From the NCBI RefSeq assembly GCF_030408555.1, contig NZ_CP047048.1, positions 248,001-312,000 on the forward strand: a stretch of DNA of 64,000 nt. Direction: 5' to 3'. The translations under genes were made by a program, and so were the position numbers. Position 1 is the first letter of the stretch. Each line of letters begins with the position of its first letter. This document shows, piece by piece, positions 38,068 through 45,830 of the stretch. The notes under the pieces are model-generated. The model saw nothing but the letters and a program-made list of their open reading frames with translations, was not told where the DNA came from and did not search any database. The stretch is from Corynebacterium aurimucosum. GTDB lineage: Bacteria; Actinomycetota; Actinomycetes; Mycobacteriales; Mycobacteriaceae.

Positions 38068-38439
38068 ATGAGCGACCTCAACCCGGCAGTTGCTGATCAC
38101 CACAGCGAGACCTACCCGGAGTTCTCCGGTAAGATTCAGGACTCCTACATCGAGGGATATGACCCCGTTTCTTACGGCGCACCGCACTCTTCTTTGCTGC
38201 GCACCTCCACCTGGGTGGGCATGGGTCTGACTCTCTCGATCCTGCCGCCGCTGGGTATCCTGATCTGGGGCCTCGGCACCTGGCTCTACCCGGACGGCAC
38301 CGCGGGTGCTGATTACCAGATCAACCTGATCGTGGGTGCCATCGCCAGCGTCGTCGTAGCCATCATGGCTATCGCCGCCGTCAAGTATGGCCGCCGCTAC
38401 TACCGCCAGTACCGCAAGGAAACCGGCCGCATCAACTAG
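38068..38439 (+). CDS. Conserved small membrane protein downstream of sdhCAB
   Basis: 123 aa with two hydrophobic helices (about residues 50-75 and 88-110) and a basic C-terminus (KYGRRYYRQYRKETGR). It lies 47 bp after sdhB in the position of the small ORF that follows sdhB in C. glutamicum, so probably part of the operon. Function unknown; a role in complex assembly or stability is only suggested by position. Confidence 0.75.
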   Translation: MSDLNPAVADHHSETYPEFSGKIQDSYIEGYDPVSYGAPHSSLLRTSTWVGMGLTLSILPPLGILIWGLGTWLYPDGTAGADYQINLIVGAIASVVVAIMAIAAVKYGRRYYRQYRKETGRIN

Positions 38440-38484
38440 GCACCTCCTAGGCCGTTGAACGCCTGAGTTTCTGTACTGGTACCA

Positions 38485-38549
38485 CAACAACCCCCACCTC
38501 CAAACAAACACAACGCATGGGAGGCCATGTGAGGAGGTGGGGGTTGTTG
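38485..38549 (+). terminator. Hairpin closing the sdh operon
   Basis: A 17-bp perfect stem (38485-38501 with 38533-38549; arm CAACAACCCCCACCTCC), loop of 31 nt. No strong T-run. It also marks the boundary between core sequence and the AT-richer accessory region. Confidence 0.7.
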
Positions 38550-38626
38550 GCGTTTGGGGTGAGCGCCGGCGCTTGGCGACGTCCCGCTCGTGCCTCCTTG
38601 CGCGGAATATTCATTCAGCCTAGAAC

Positions 38627-39021
38627 TGTGATGTCTAGCGACTTTTTGGACTCGGAGTCCAGGATGTTTTTGGACAGGATGTCTAGTGGCTTTTTGGACA
38701 TTTACGGCGGTGGAATAGCCGGATGGCTATTCCATTGCATAAGCGTAGAAAGGTCGCAGATTTCGATCCCGTTCGTGACGGCAAGACGGTCACACAGTTT
38801 TGCAAAGAATTGGGGATCTCGCGGCAGACGTACCACAACATCAAACACCGGATAGCGCAGAAGGGCCGAGCAGGTATTGTGCCGGATTCGACTGCCCCGA
38901 AGAACCCGTTTAAGAAATTTGACGAAGCCGACAAAATCGCAGTCGTCCATGCCAGACAACAGTTAATGGAGCAAGGCTTAGATTATGGCCCTTGGTCGAT
39001 CTACTATTTCTTGTTCGACAC
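38627..39021 (+). mobile_element. Truncated IS481-type element, left flank of the acquired island
   Basis: Starts with the terminal sequence TGTGATGTCTAGCGACTTTTTGGAC, which recurs in variant form at 38678-38699 (22-bp direct repeats, two differences). From ATG 38723 it encodes about 99 residues of the transposase N-terminus with its helix-turn-helix (TVTQFCKELGISRQTYHNIKHRI). The frame departs from transposase sequence after YYFLFDT near 39021, so the catalytic domain is absent. Transposase codons continue in frame into the GntR gene downstream. Confidence 0.8.
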
Positions 39022-39220
39022 CCCTAGCCCCCAACCTTGCCCCAGCCGAATCAACCAACCTTCTGCACTCGATACCGATCTCCAGGAAAATAGAATCTCG
39101 AACGACCCAATGCATTTCCAAAGGAATGCCAAAGCATGTTCAAAATGTGGTTCCAACAATGCGAGGGGATTTGCCGATAGGATTAGACCTAAAACAGGTT
39201 CAATAACCCCGAATATTCCA

Positions 39221-39892
39221 ATGCCAACTCGAATACCGCTCTATTTGACCGTCGCCACAACACTCCGAGACGAAATAAATTCATCTGTGCTAGTTGGATA
39301 CTTACCTTCCGAATCCAGCCTTCAACAGCGTTTTGACGTCTCCCGATCCGTCATTCGCCAAGCGCTTTCCCTCTTAGAATCAGAAGGTTTACTTTCCAAA
39401 TCGCAAGGTCGACAAACAGAGGTAATAAATCCGAAGAGAGTCCATCGAGTTGCCCAATCACTTAATGGTCTAGGCATGCAGGCCCTGCTCCAAGAAATGG
39501 ACGTTCGTACGAAAGTGCTGACGCTGACAAGGAATTCCATTAGTGGAGATATTACATTTCGCCGAATCAGATTCTTGGACGGTGTACCATTCTGCGTCAT
39601 CGACACGCAGGTACCTTTCGAGGCTGCCACGGGGGTAGACGAAGATTCACTGGAGCAGAGTTCGCTACATGACCTATTCCGCTCAGCAGGAAACATGCCT
39701 ACCCATTCGTCACGATCAATTACAGCCATTCCTGCGTCTGAGGAATTAGCCGCCCTCTTAGAGTTGCCAGTTGGCGCCCCCCTTCTTGTGCTCTCAGGCA
39801 ATACAACAAATATCGACGGGGATGAGATCGAACGATTTACCACTTTCCACGCCGGTACCCGCGTTGCGCTAGATCTCGAAACTTCCACATAG
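39221..39892 (+). CDS. GntR/HutC-family regulator of the acid-sugar cassette
   Basis: 223 aa from ATG 39221. N-terminal winged helix (YLTVATTLRDEI, LPSESSLQQRFDVSRSVIRQALSLLESEGLL), then a UTRA ligand domain (ITFRRIRFLDGVPFCVIDTQVPF ... ERFTTFHAGTRVAL). It probably senses the substrate or a phosphorylated intermediate and represses the permease-kinase-dehydrogenase genes; twin palindromic sites follow directly downstream. The reading frame is open upstream through 166 codons into the truncated transposase start at 38723, so a 389-residue fusion is possible, but family length and domain start favour 39221. Confidence 0.8.
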   Translation: MPTRIPLYLTVATTLRDEINSSVLVGYLPSESSLQQRFDVSRSVIRQALSLLESEGLLSKSQGRQTEVINPKRVHRVAQSLNGLGMQALLQEMDVRTKVLTLTRNSISGDITFRRIRFLDGVPFCVIDTQVPFEAATGVDEDSLEQSSLHDLFRSAGNMPTHSSRSITAIPASEELAALLELPVGAPLLVLSGNTTNIDGDEIERFTTFHAGTRVALDLETST

Positions 39893-39931
39893 TGTGAACC
39901 GGCACACAAAAAGACAGCCATAAGACCCTTG

Positions 39932-39974
39932 ACTTATCCGTACAAGTTGCTAAATTCTTACTTGTACGGATAAG
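39932..39974. promoter_or_regulatory. Paired operator sites upstream of kdgT
   Basis: ACTTATCCGTACAAGT (39932-39947) and its inverted copy ACTTGTACGGATAAG (39960-39974) form 15-bp mirror arms; each arm is itself a partial palindrome (CTTnTnCGnAnAAG). An outer pair AGACAGC/GCTGTCT encloses both. They fit two binding sites for the adjacent GntR regulator. Confidence 0.65.
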
Positions 39975-40012
39975 CGATGCTGTCTGTCAGCATCTACACT
40001 AAGGATATTGGA

Positions 40013-41029
40013 ATGGCTGAATCACAAAAATCAATCCTTCCTCTCTGGGATTGGATGAATAAAGTCCCTGGCGGAACAATGGTCATCCCCCTCATTCTGG
40101 GATCAATCGTCGGAACTTTCTTCCCTTCATTCCTTGACATGGGTTCTTTTACCACCGGACTTTTCAAATCGTCCGCGACGCCACTAATTGCACTACTAAT
40201 TTTTGCTACAGGTACCCAAATCACTGTTCGAAGCTCCGGACCAGTGCTCGCACATGCGGGAACAATTCTTCTCGCCAAGACAATTATTCCGGGCCTTCTG
40301 ATCGTTGGGCTTGGACACCTGATCGGTTTGGATGGATTCTTCGGAATTTCAATCCTCGCTCTACTAACCGTGGTAGCAAATTCCAACGGCGGAGTATGGC
40401 TCGCTTTCACTGGCAAATACGGCGACTACCGAGATCGCGGCGCGTACATCGCTTCAGCCGTAAATGATGGCCCCTTCTTCACTTTACTTTTCTTAGGCGC
40501 TTCAGGAATGGCCGACATCCCTCTCTCGCTAATGGCCGCAGCAGTCATTCCACTCATCATTGGAATGGTTGTAGGAAATCTTGATCCCAAATGGACCGAC
40601 GTTCTCCGTCCTACCGGTGCCATCGTAATTCCATTCTTTGCCTTTGCTCTAGGAACCGGAATTAACTTGGGCTCAATCGCCACAGGCGGAGCGATGGGAC
40701 TGATCCTCGGCGTAATTTCGGTACTTCTTACCGGCGCGGTTACCTATCTTGGATACAAATTTGTTCTTCGACGCGGCCGAGAATCAGGCATGGGCTTCGC
40801 CGCGGCTACAACAGCTGGAAATGCTGTAGCGACTCCGTTAATCGTTGCAGAAGCAGACCCTACGTTTGTCCAATATGTAGATGCAGCCACAACTCAGGTA
40901 GCCGCCGCAGTTCTTGTTTCTGCAATTCTGGCTCCCCTACTCGCAGCGTACGTTCTCAAGAAAGAAGGCGGATTGATAGATCGGAGTGAGGCCGAAGTGC
41001 CACAAAATCTTGACGAGGAGAAAGTCTAA
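40013..41029 (+). CDS. KdgT-family 2-keto-3-deoxygluconate/acid-sugar permease
   Basis: 338 aa, about ten membrane helices. Family features: NKVPGGTMVIPLILGSIVG at the start, VVANSNGGVWLAFTGKYGD, AVNDGPFFTLLFLG, GNLDPKWTDVLRPTGAIVIPFFAFALG and AAATTAGNAVATP near the end, matching the E. coli KdgT pattern. The ATG at 40013 has AAGGAT before it; the ATG at 39977 would fall inside the operator. Given the kinase and PdxA2 downstream, the likely cargo is a four-carbon sugar acid rather than KDG. TAA abuts the kinase ATG. Confidence 0.85.
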   Translation: MAESQKSILPLWDWMNKVPGGTMVIPLILGSIVGTFFPSFLDMGSFTTGLFKSSATPLIALLIFATGTQITVRSSGPVLAHAGTILLAKTIIPGLLIVGLGHLIGLDGFFGISILALLTVVANSNGGVWLAFTGKYGDYRDRGAYIASAVNDGPFFTLLFLGASGMADIPLSLMAAAVIPLIIGMVVGNLDPKWTDVLRPTGAIVIPFFAFALGTGINLGSIATGGAMGLILGVISVLLTGAVTYLGYKFVLRRGRESGMGFAAATTAGNAVATPLIVAEADPTFVQYVDAATTQVAAAVLVSAILAPLLAAYVLKKEGGLIDRSEAEVPQNLDEEKV

Positions 41030-42283
41030 ATGTTACCTCGTACCCTAGTCTTAGCGGATGACCTTACTGGAGCAAATGACACCGCAGTCCAGTTCGCAGA
41101 CAACGGTTTCAACACGCTCCTCACAAGCTCCGTTCAAGAACTTGTAAAACTGGACAATTCAAGAAGTGAAGTTGTCGCAATCAACGCTGCCACCCGACCA
41201 AGCTACGCAAAGGCCGAGGAAACCACAAGGAATTTGACTGAGCAAGCTATAAGAGCCGGGTTTGAGCAGATTTATCTCAAGGTTGATTCAACGATGCGGG
41301 GATCTGTGGCGCAACAAATTAAGGGCGCAATCGCAGGACTTGGTAATCGAAATGCGCTCGCATTCGTTTGCACCGCATATCCAGAAATGGGACGAGTCAT
41401 CAATGATGAAGTTCTATACGTAGACGGAATTCCAGTTACCGAAACTCGCAGTGGGCGAGATCCGATCACACCCGTGAAGTCTTCCAGAATTGGCGATCTA
41501 ATTCCTGACTCATTTCATGTTAGGAATCACCACGACGTCGACCACTGTGTCCAAGAAATTATCGAAAGCACCGCTCAAATAATTACTTTCGATGCAAGAG
41601 TTCAAGAAGATCTAGAGCAGATTAGTGAAGTCGCGGACCGAGTCGAGCGGCCAATTGTCTTTGTCGGCTCTGCCGGCCTTGCACAAGCACTTATCGCCAA
41701 GGCAAGCGAACCAAAATCAGCAGCAAAACTACCGCTACCAATCGATTTTCCACCTTTGGTCGTGGTGACATCGATTCATGACGTGAGTCAAGCACAGGTC
41801 GATGAATATATTTCAGACTCCGCAGGAGTTTCGTCTACTGTGTTCAGCCCGGCCCCAGCTCAGCTCACACAAGACCCCTCAATGCCCAGCCTTCTACGGC
41901 AAATCAGTGTGCTTTCGCAAGACACCAATGGTGTACTCGTCTTGAGAGCAAACCCAACGGTTACTGCATCGATTGAAAAACGAACTCAAGTTGCATCTGA
42001 CTTCGCGAACAAGCTTTCATCACTTACTAAGAAGGCACTACAAAGCGGAAAGTTTGGATCGCTAATCATTTTCGGTGGAGACGGCTCTGCTGCATGCTTC
42101 AAAGAACTTTCCATAGCAAATACCCAAGTTCTCGGAAGCATTGAAAAAGGCGTTCCTCTCTCAATAGTCGTAGACGGGCCATTTGAAAAGCTACCCATCG
42201 TGACAAAGTCTGGTGGATTTGGGGAACCCAATCTATTGATCAATATTGTGAATCAAATTTGGAAAGGAATTTCAAATGAATAA
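41030..42283 (+). CDS. Four-carbon acid sugar kinase (DUF1537; DtnK/OtnK type)
   Basis: 417 aa. N-terminal domain LVLADDLTGANDTAVQFADNGF with the substrate-binding acidic residues, YLKVDSTMRGSVA; C-terminal nucleotide-binding domain IIFGGDGSAACFKEL (family GGDT-like loop) and LPIVTKSGGFGEPN. The family phosphorylates threonate or erythronate at O4. It overlaps pdxA2 by 8 bp, the usual partnership. Base composition is visibly AT-richer than the flanking core genes. Confidence 0.88.
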   Translation: MLPRTLVLADDLTGANDTAVQFADNGFNTLLTSSVQELVKLDNSRSEVVAINAATRPSYAKAEETTRNLTEQAIRAGFEQIYLKVDSTMRGSVAQQIKGAIAGLGNRNALAFVCTAYPEMGRVINDEVLYVDGIPVTETRSGRDPITPVKSSRIGDLIPDSFHVRNHHDVDHCVQEIIESTAQIITFDARVQEDLEQISEVADRVERPIVFVGSAGLAQALIAKASEPKSAAKLPLPIDFPPLVVVTSIHDVSQAQVDEYISDSAGVSSTVFSPAPAQLTQDPSMPSLLRQISVLSQDTNGVLVLRANPTVTASIEKRTQVASDFANKLSSLTKKALQSGKFGSLIIFGGDGSAACFKELSIANTQVLGSIEKGVPLSIVVDGPFEKLPIVTKSGGFGEPNLLINIVNQIWKGISNE

Positions 42284-43298
42284 TCCAACACTTGCTATTA
42301 CCATCGGAGACATTTCCGGAATCGGACCCGAAATCACAGCTAAGACACTCCTGCTTCACCCTGAACTGCGTGAAATTTGTGTCCCCATAGCCTACGGTGA
42401 TGCCAATTCATTGCGCCATGGATGTGAGGTAGCAGGTCTAGATCCAAATTCCGTTCACGTCTTGACTTCTCCAAGTGACGCAACTAATGATCCCAACCGA
42501 ATCGAAGTCATCCAGGTTGGACCAGAACTTGAACGAGTTGAGCTCGGCAAAGTTTCGGCCACCGCAGGCGATGGTGCATACCGATTCGTCGTCGCTGCAT
42601 GCGACGACGCAAAAAAGAACCTCGTTCAAGGGATTGTCACCGCACCGCTGAACAAAGAAGCCATGCATGCGGGCGGACACCTGTGGCCTGGACATACAGA
42701 AATCTTGGCACATGAATTTGGCGTGGAAAACTATTCAATGATTCTTTCCGCAGATGATCTATTTCTCTTTCACCTGACCACCCACCAATCACTCAAGTCC
42801 GCAGTTGATTCGTGTACACCGGATCGAACCTACAATGTAATCAAACTCGCAGCAGCTCTTGGAAAGGCTAATGGACACCCTGAGTGGACAATTGGAGTTT
42901 GCGGAATCAATCCACACGCAGGTGAAAATCGTCTGTTCGGCGATGAAGACCAAGACCAACTGCTCCCAGGAATCCAAAGAGCTCAAGAAGAAGGAATAAA
43001 CGTCACAGGACCGCTGCCAGCTGATGCACTGATTCCTGCTGCAGTAAAAGGAAAATACAACCTTGTTATCGCCTGTTATCACGACCAAGGACACGCTCCG
43101 TTCAAGGCCGTATACGGAGACAACGGGGTAAACATCACTTCTGGCCTCCCAGTTGTACGTGTTTCCGTGGATCACGGCACCGCTTTTGACATCGCTGGAA
43201 AAGGCATTGCACGCGAAGAATCTTTAGTACTGGCAACGAGGCGTGCCGCTGAGCTTTCTTCTGGATGGGCCGATGTCTGGACCGTGGCTTCGAGCTAA
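42276..43298 (+). CDS. PdxA2-type 4-phospho-threonate/erythronate dehydrogenase (decarboxylating)
   Basis: 340 aa of the PdxA family: ITIGDISGIGPEI at the start, TAPLNKEAMHAGGHLWPGHTEILAHEFG with metal-binding His, GINPHAGENRLFGDEDQ, and CYHDQGHAPFKAVYGDNGVNITSGLP. In the DUF1537 context such proteins oxidise and decarboxylate 4-phospho-threonate to dihydroxyacetone phosphate and CO2, rather than making pyridoxine. DHAP would enter glycolysis. Last gene of the cassette. Confidence 0.88.
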   Translation: MNNPTLAITIGDISGIGPEITAKTLLLHPELREICVPIAYGDANSLRHGCEVAGLDPNSVHVLTSPSDATNDPNRIEVIQVGPELERVELGKVSATAGDGAYRFVVAACDDAKKNLVQGIVTAPLNKEAMHAGGHLWPGHTEILAHEFGVENYSMILSADDLFLFHLTTHQSLKSAVDSCTPDRTYNVIKLAAALGKANGHPEWTIGVCGINPHAGENRLFGDEDQDQLLPGIQRAQEEGINVTGPLPADALIPAAVKGKYNLVIACYHDQGHAPFKAVYGDNGVNITSGLPVVRVSVDHGTAFDIAGKGIAREESLVLATRRAAELSSGWADVWTVASS

Positions 43299-43357
43299 AC
43301 GGATCCACAAGACCTCATTAATTACTTGGTTGCCGTCTTCGGAGACCAATCCTTTCG

Positions 43358-43692
43358 TCAGTCTCCACTTTCAAAGACGTACTCGAGCTCGCGCTTGGGG
43401 TTGATCTCTCGGTAGAAGTCCTCGGCATAGACCCACATGTGCGCGAGGATCCCGCCCAGCTGCGCCCGCAGCTGGGCGTCGCTGTAGTCCCAGGCGGTGG
43501 AAATGCGGCCGAGAAGCAGCAGGTTCAAGTCCTCGTGGCCGTCATTGAGGATGAGGTAGGAGGTCACGACGGCTTGCTCCTGGTTGGCCTTGACCACCCA
43601 GCCCATGAGCTCCGGCAGGGAGCAGCCACAGCGCGCGGACGGCACCGTGAGGCGGAAGACGATGTCGCCGCGCATGCCACCTGTCGATTTGG
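43358..43692 (-). pseudogene. 3' fragment of a chromosomal gene (YbjN-like) cut by an IS21 end
   Basis: About 110 residues (GGMRGDIVFRLTVPSARCGC ... LNLLLLGRISTAWDYSDAQL ... HMWVYAEDFYREINPKRELE) with high-GC core-like codon use, unlike the cassette to its left. The open frame continues to 43753, but those codons fall in the IS21 terminal repeats, so the authentic 5' end is missing. Similarity to YbjN-type proteins is weak and tentative. Confidence 0.5.
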
Positions 43693-43937
43693 GGTAGTTG
43701 GTACCGCGAGTCCGCGTAGTTGGTACCGGTGTTCTGCGTACCCGGTACTGCAAGGGGGTTTTCTTTCATAGTTGATGTTGGCGACACCACAATCCGCTGG
43801 TGTTGCGTCAACTTCTACTTGGAAGGAGCTGGTCCTTGTGGCCAACTTCAAGCAGATCATCGCGATGTGCCTTGATGGTGCTAGCTACGCGCAGATCACA
43901 CACGCATTGGGATGTTCACGACGAGAGGTATCCTGAA
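43692..43937 (+). mobile_element. IS21-type fragment (left end and istA start)
   Basis: Repeated GTAGTTGGTACCG blocks (43694-43736, two exact TAGTTGGTACC copies and a CGTACCCGGTACT variant) are the multiple terminal repeats typical of IS21-type ends. From GTG 43838, after AAGGAG, 32 codons encode an IstA N-terminus (ANFKQIIAMCLDGASYAQIT, HALGCSRREVS), stopping at TGA 43934-43936, where IS3 sequence begins. Confidence 0.7.
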
Positions 43938-44303
43938 GGTGATATCGCCTACGTAGACGTGGTTCGGCCTGTCAGCGGTGAATTTGCGGCCTATTAAATC
44001 GGGCATGACTCGATGGCCAGGCTTGCGCCTGGTGGTGATGCATCGACGCCGTTTAGTAAAGCCTTTCAGCCCCATGGATTTCATGATGCGTGCGACCTTC
44101 TTGTGGTTGATCGGGGGAAAGTCCGCCTCGTCGTTGAGGCTTGCAGCGATGCGTTTAGCACCATAAAGCCCGTGCTCATTATCGAAGATGGTCTTGATTC
44201 TCGCACCAATAAGGGCATCGGAACACGTCTTTAACCTGCGTTCTTGGCGGATGTTGAGCCATTTGTAGAACGAGGAGCGATTGAGATTTAACACGTGGCA
44301 CAT
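43938..44303 (-). pseudogene. IS3-family transposase OrfB, N-terminal fragment
   Basis: Encodes the HTH_21-type region (MCHVLNLNRSSFYKWLNIRQ, HGLYGAKRIAASLNDE, NHKKVARIMKSMGLKG) up to the first catalytic-domain strand (PNHVYVGDIT), where it is cut by the IS21 fragment. The remaining catalytic Asp and Glu are lost, so it is inactive. The frame upstream is open to about 44367, giving RDTLVIRFQFVDDHQTEYSV before this start. Confidence 0.75.
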
Positions 44304-44369
44304 CCGCTTGACCGAGTATTCGGTTTGGTGGTCATCGACAAACTGGAAGCGGATTACCAGCGTGTCTCT

Positions 44370-44654
44370 TTAAGCAAAATATTTCGCGGCCTTGCGCAGG
44401 ATGTCGCGTTCTTCGCGCAGTTTCGCGTTTTCTTTTTCTAGCTGGCGGATCCGTTCAGAATCAGTGGTCGCCTGGGCCTTGTCACGCATGGTCTTCGTGC
44501 GGGCACGTTTGCCGGTGCCGTACTGCTTAAGCCAGGAATAAAGTGAGGAGCGATTGACTCCAAGCTCTGCTGAAGCCGCGTGAAGTGATAGGTCCTCATT
44601 GTTTTCGTAGAGGGCCACAGCATCACGTTTGAACTGTTCGGAGTACCTAGGCAT
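44370..44654 (-). pseudogene. IS3-family transposase OrfA
   Basis: 94 aa: helix-turn-helix MPRYSEQFKRDAVALYENNE ... HAASAELGVNRSSLYSWLKQ and leucine-zipper region ERIRQLEKENAKLREERDIL ending RKAAKYFA. The canonical end would be KYFAKETRW; here the codons for KETRW are present but displaced by an extra T (GCT-T-AAAGAGACACGCTGG), which creates an early TAA and puts the OrfB frame in register with OrfA. A one-base insertion is therefore likely. Confidence 0.7.
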
Positions 44655-44689
44655 GGTGGTAGATTACCTTTCTTCCCAACCCAACCGGG

Positions 44690-45055
44690 CTGGATATCAG
44701 GTGTCTACCTAACAGGGGTCGGGTCCAAGCTCTGGGAGGTGTGCCGCAGCCTGGGCATTGCTCAGTCCGTGGGGCGTACTGGTGTGTGCTTCGATAACGC
44801 GATGGCTGAGTCGTTCTGGTCCACGCTTAAAACCGAGTTCTACGACCGTAAGCGCTGGGCGACCCGTGATGCCGCGCATAAGGCCGTTGCCTACTGGATT
44901 GAAGTCGTCTACAACCGTCGGCGCCGGCACTCCGCACTGGGGATGGTCAGCCCCGTCGACTTCGAGAACCACACCGGTTCAACCACCAGCAGAAAAGAAA
45001 TAGCTGCCTAACCACTAGGTAGCTCCACTACGTGTCCACGATTTGCGGGCAACCC
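44690..45055 (+). mobile_element. IS3-family transposase C-terminal fragment
   Basis: Open frame (ending at 45011) with RSLGIAQSVGRTGVCFDNAMAESFWSTLKTEF, the last part of the DDE domain including the catalytic Glu, and YNRRRRHSALGMVSPVDFE. The first two catalytic Asp residues are absent. It lies opposite in orientation to the neighbouring OrfA/OrfB, starting at a TGTCTACCTAACAGGGGTC end-like sequence, and is a separate remnant. Confidence 0.7.
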
Positions 45056-45190
45056 CAAGAACAAGACTGTATTTACTAGGCAGCCTTTCTTACCTGCTGG
45101 TGAGAGGTCTTCTTATGACTGGGCACGTGGCGTAGCGCGCTGAGTTTAAGGCATTCGGGGAACCGGACGTGAGTTGATCTTGTAAGGTTT

Positions 45191-45583
45191 TTGCCAGAAA
45201 ATTCTCTGGTCTCTCTTGGAGGTTCTTATGCGTTTCGTCCCGTTGCCGCCGCTGCTTTAGCTCTTGGTTGCTCCTTAACTCTGGCATCCTGCGGTAGCTC
45301 CGAATTGGATGGCAAGTACGAGTACATCGGCAATGAAGGCTCCGCACAGATTGAGATTGATGGCGATGAATTCTCAATCACTACTGATGGAACGGTGTTT
45401 AGCGGCTCCGTTGACCAAGATGAAAAGATCTTCACCCTGGAGCACATGGGCGAGCCAGGCGACGAAAAGAGCTTGGACGACGAGATGGAGTCCGACGGCC
45501 TGAAGGGCGAAGAAGAATCCTTCTCCACGAAGGACGACCAGATCATCTACCAAGGCTGTTCCTTTGTAAAGGTTGATGACTAA
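45191..45583 (+). CDS. Putative small lipoprotein with disturbed start
   Basis: Up to 130 aa: signal-like RPVAAAALALGCSLTLASC with lipobox LASC, then an acidic mature part (SSELDGKYEYIGNEGSAQIE, several Asp/Glu runs). The best ribosome binding site (GGAGG at 45219-45223) serves the ATG at 45229, but that ATG is out of frame and stops after ten codons; insertion of one base in TTTC would give MRFRPVAAAALALG. The only in-frame start is a TTG at 45191 without a clear site. Either a recent frameshift or an unusual start. Confidence 0.6.
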   Translation: MPENSLVSLGGSYAFRPVAAAALALGCSLTLASCGSSELDGKYEYIGNEGSAQIEIDGDEFSITTDGTVFSGSVDQDEKIFTLEHMGEPGDEKSLDDEMESDGLKGEEESFSTKDDQIIYQGCSFVKVDD

Positions 45584-45613
45584 TTCCGAGAGCATTGCTC
45601 CTTGAAATCAATT

Positions 45614-45652
45614 AGCACCTGTTTCCAGAAGCTGCTGGAAACAGGTGCTTTT
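45614..45652 (+). terminator. Terminator of the lipoprotein gene
   Basis: A perfect 15-bp stem, AGCACCTGTTTCCAG (45614-45628) with 45635-45649, loop of 6, then TTTT. Confidence 0.88.
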
Positions 45653-45830
45653 CGCTTTGGCTACTTGTGTCCTAAGGGAACACTTCGTGTGGAATCAGAT
45701 GTGTCCGGTTCAAACTTTTCGTACACCTAAACTGGGTCTATTCGTTTGCCGGTCCTGATGCAGCAGTGGCAGGCCGCCCGTCTTTTTTATCCACGAATTA
45801 CAGGTATCGGCGCTGGTGGTTGCGTTGACT

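Noticed and set aside
38630..38699. Start of a CRISPR-like repeat array (two 22-bp near-identical repeats)
   Set aside because: Only two copies, with an irregular spacer, and they match an IS481-type terminus.
42276..43298. Pyridoxine-biosynthesis pdxA
   Set aside because: Overlap with a DUF1537 kinase and a permease, and no other pyridoxine genes, favours the PdxA2 catabolic branch.
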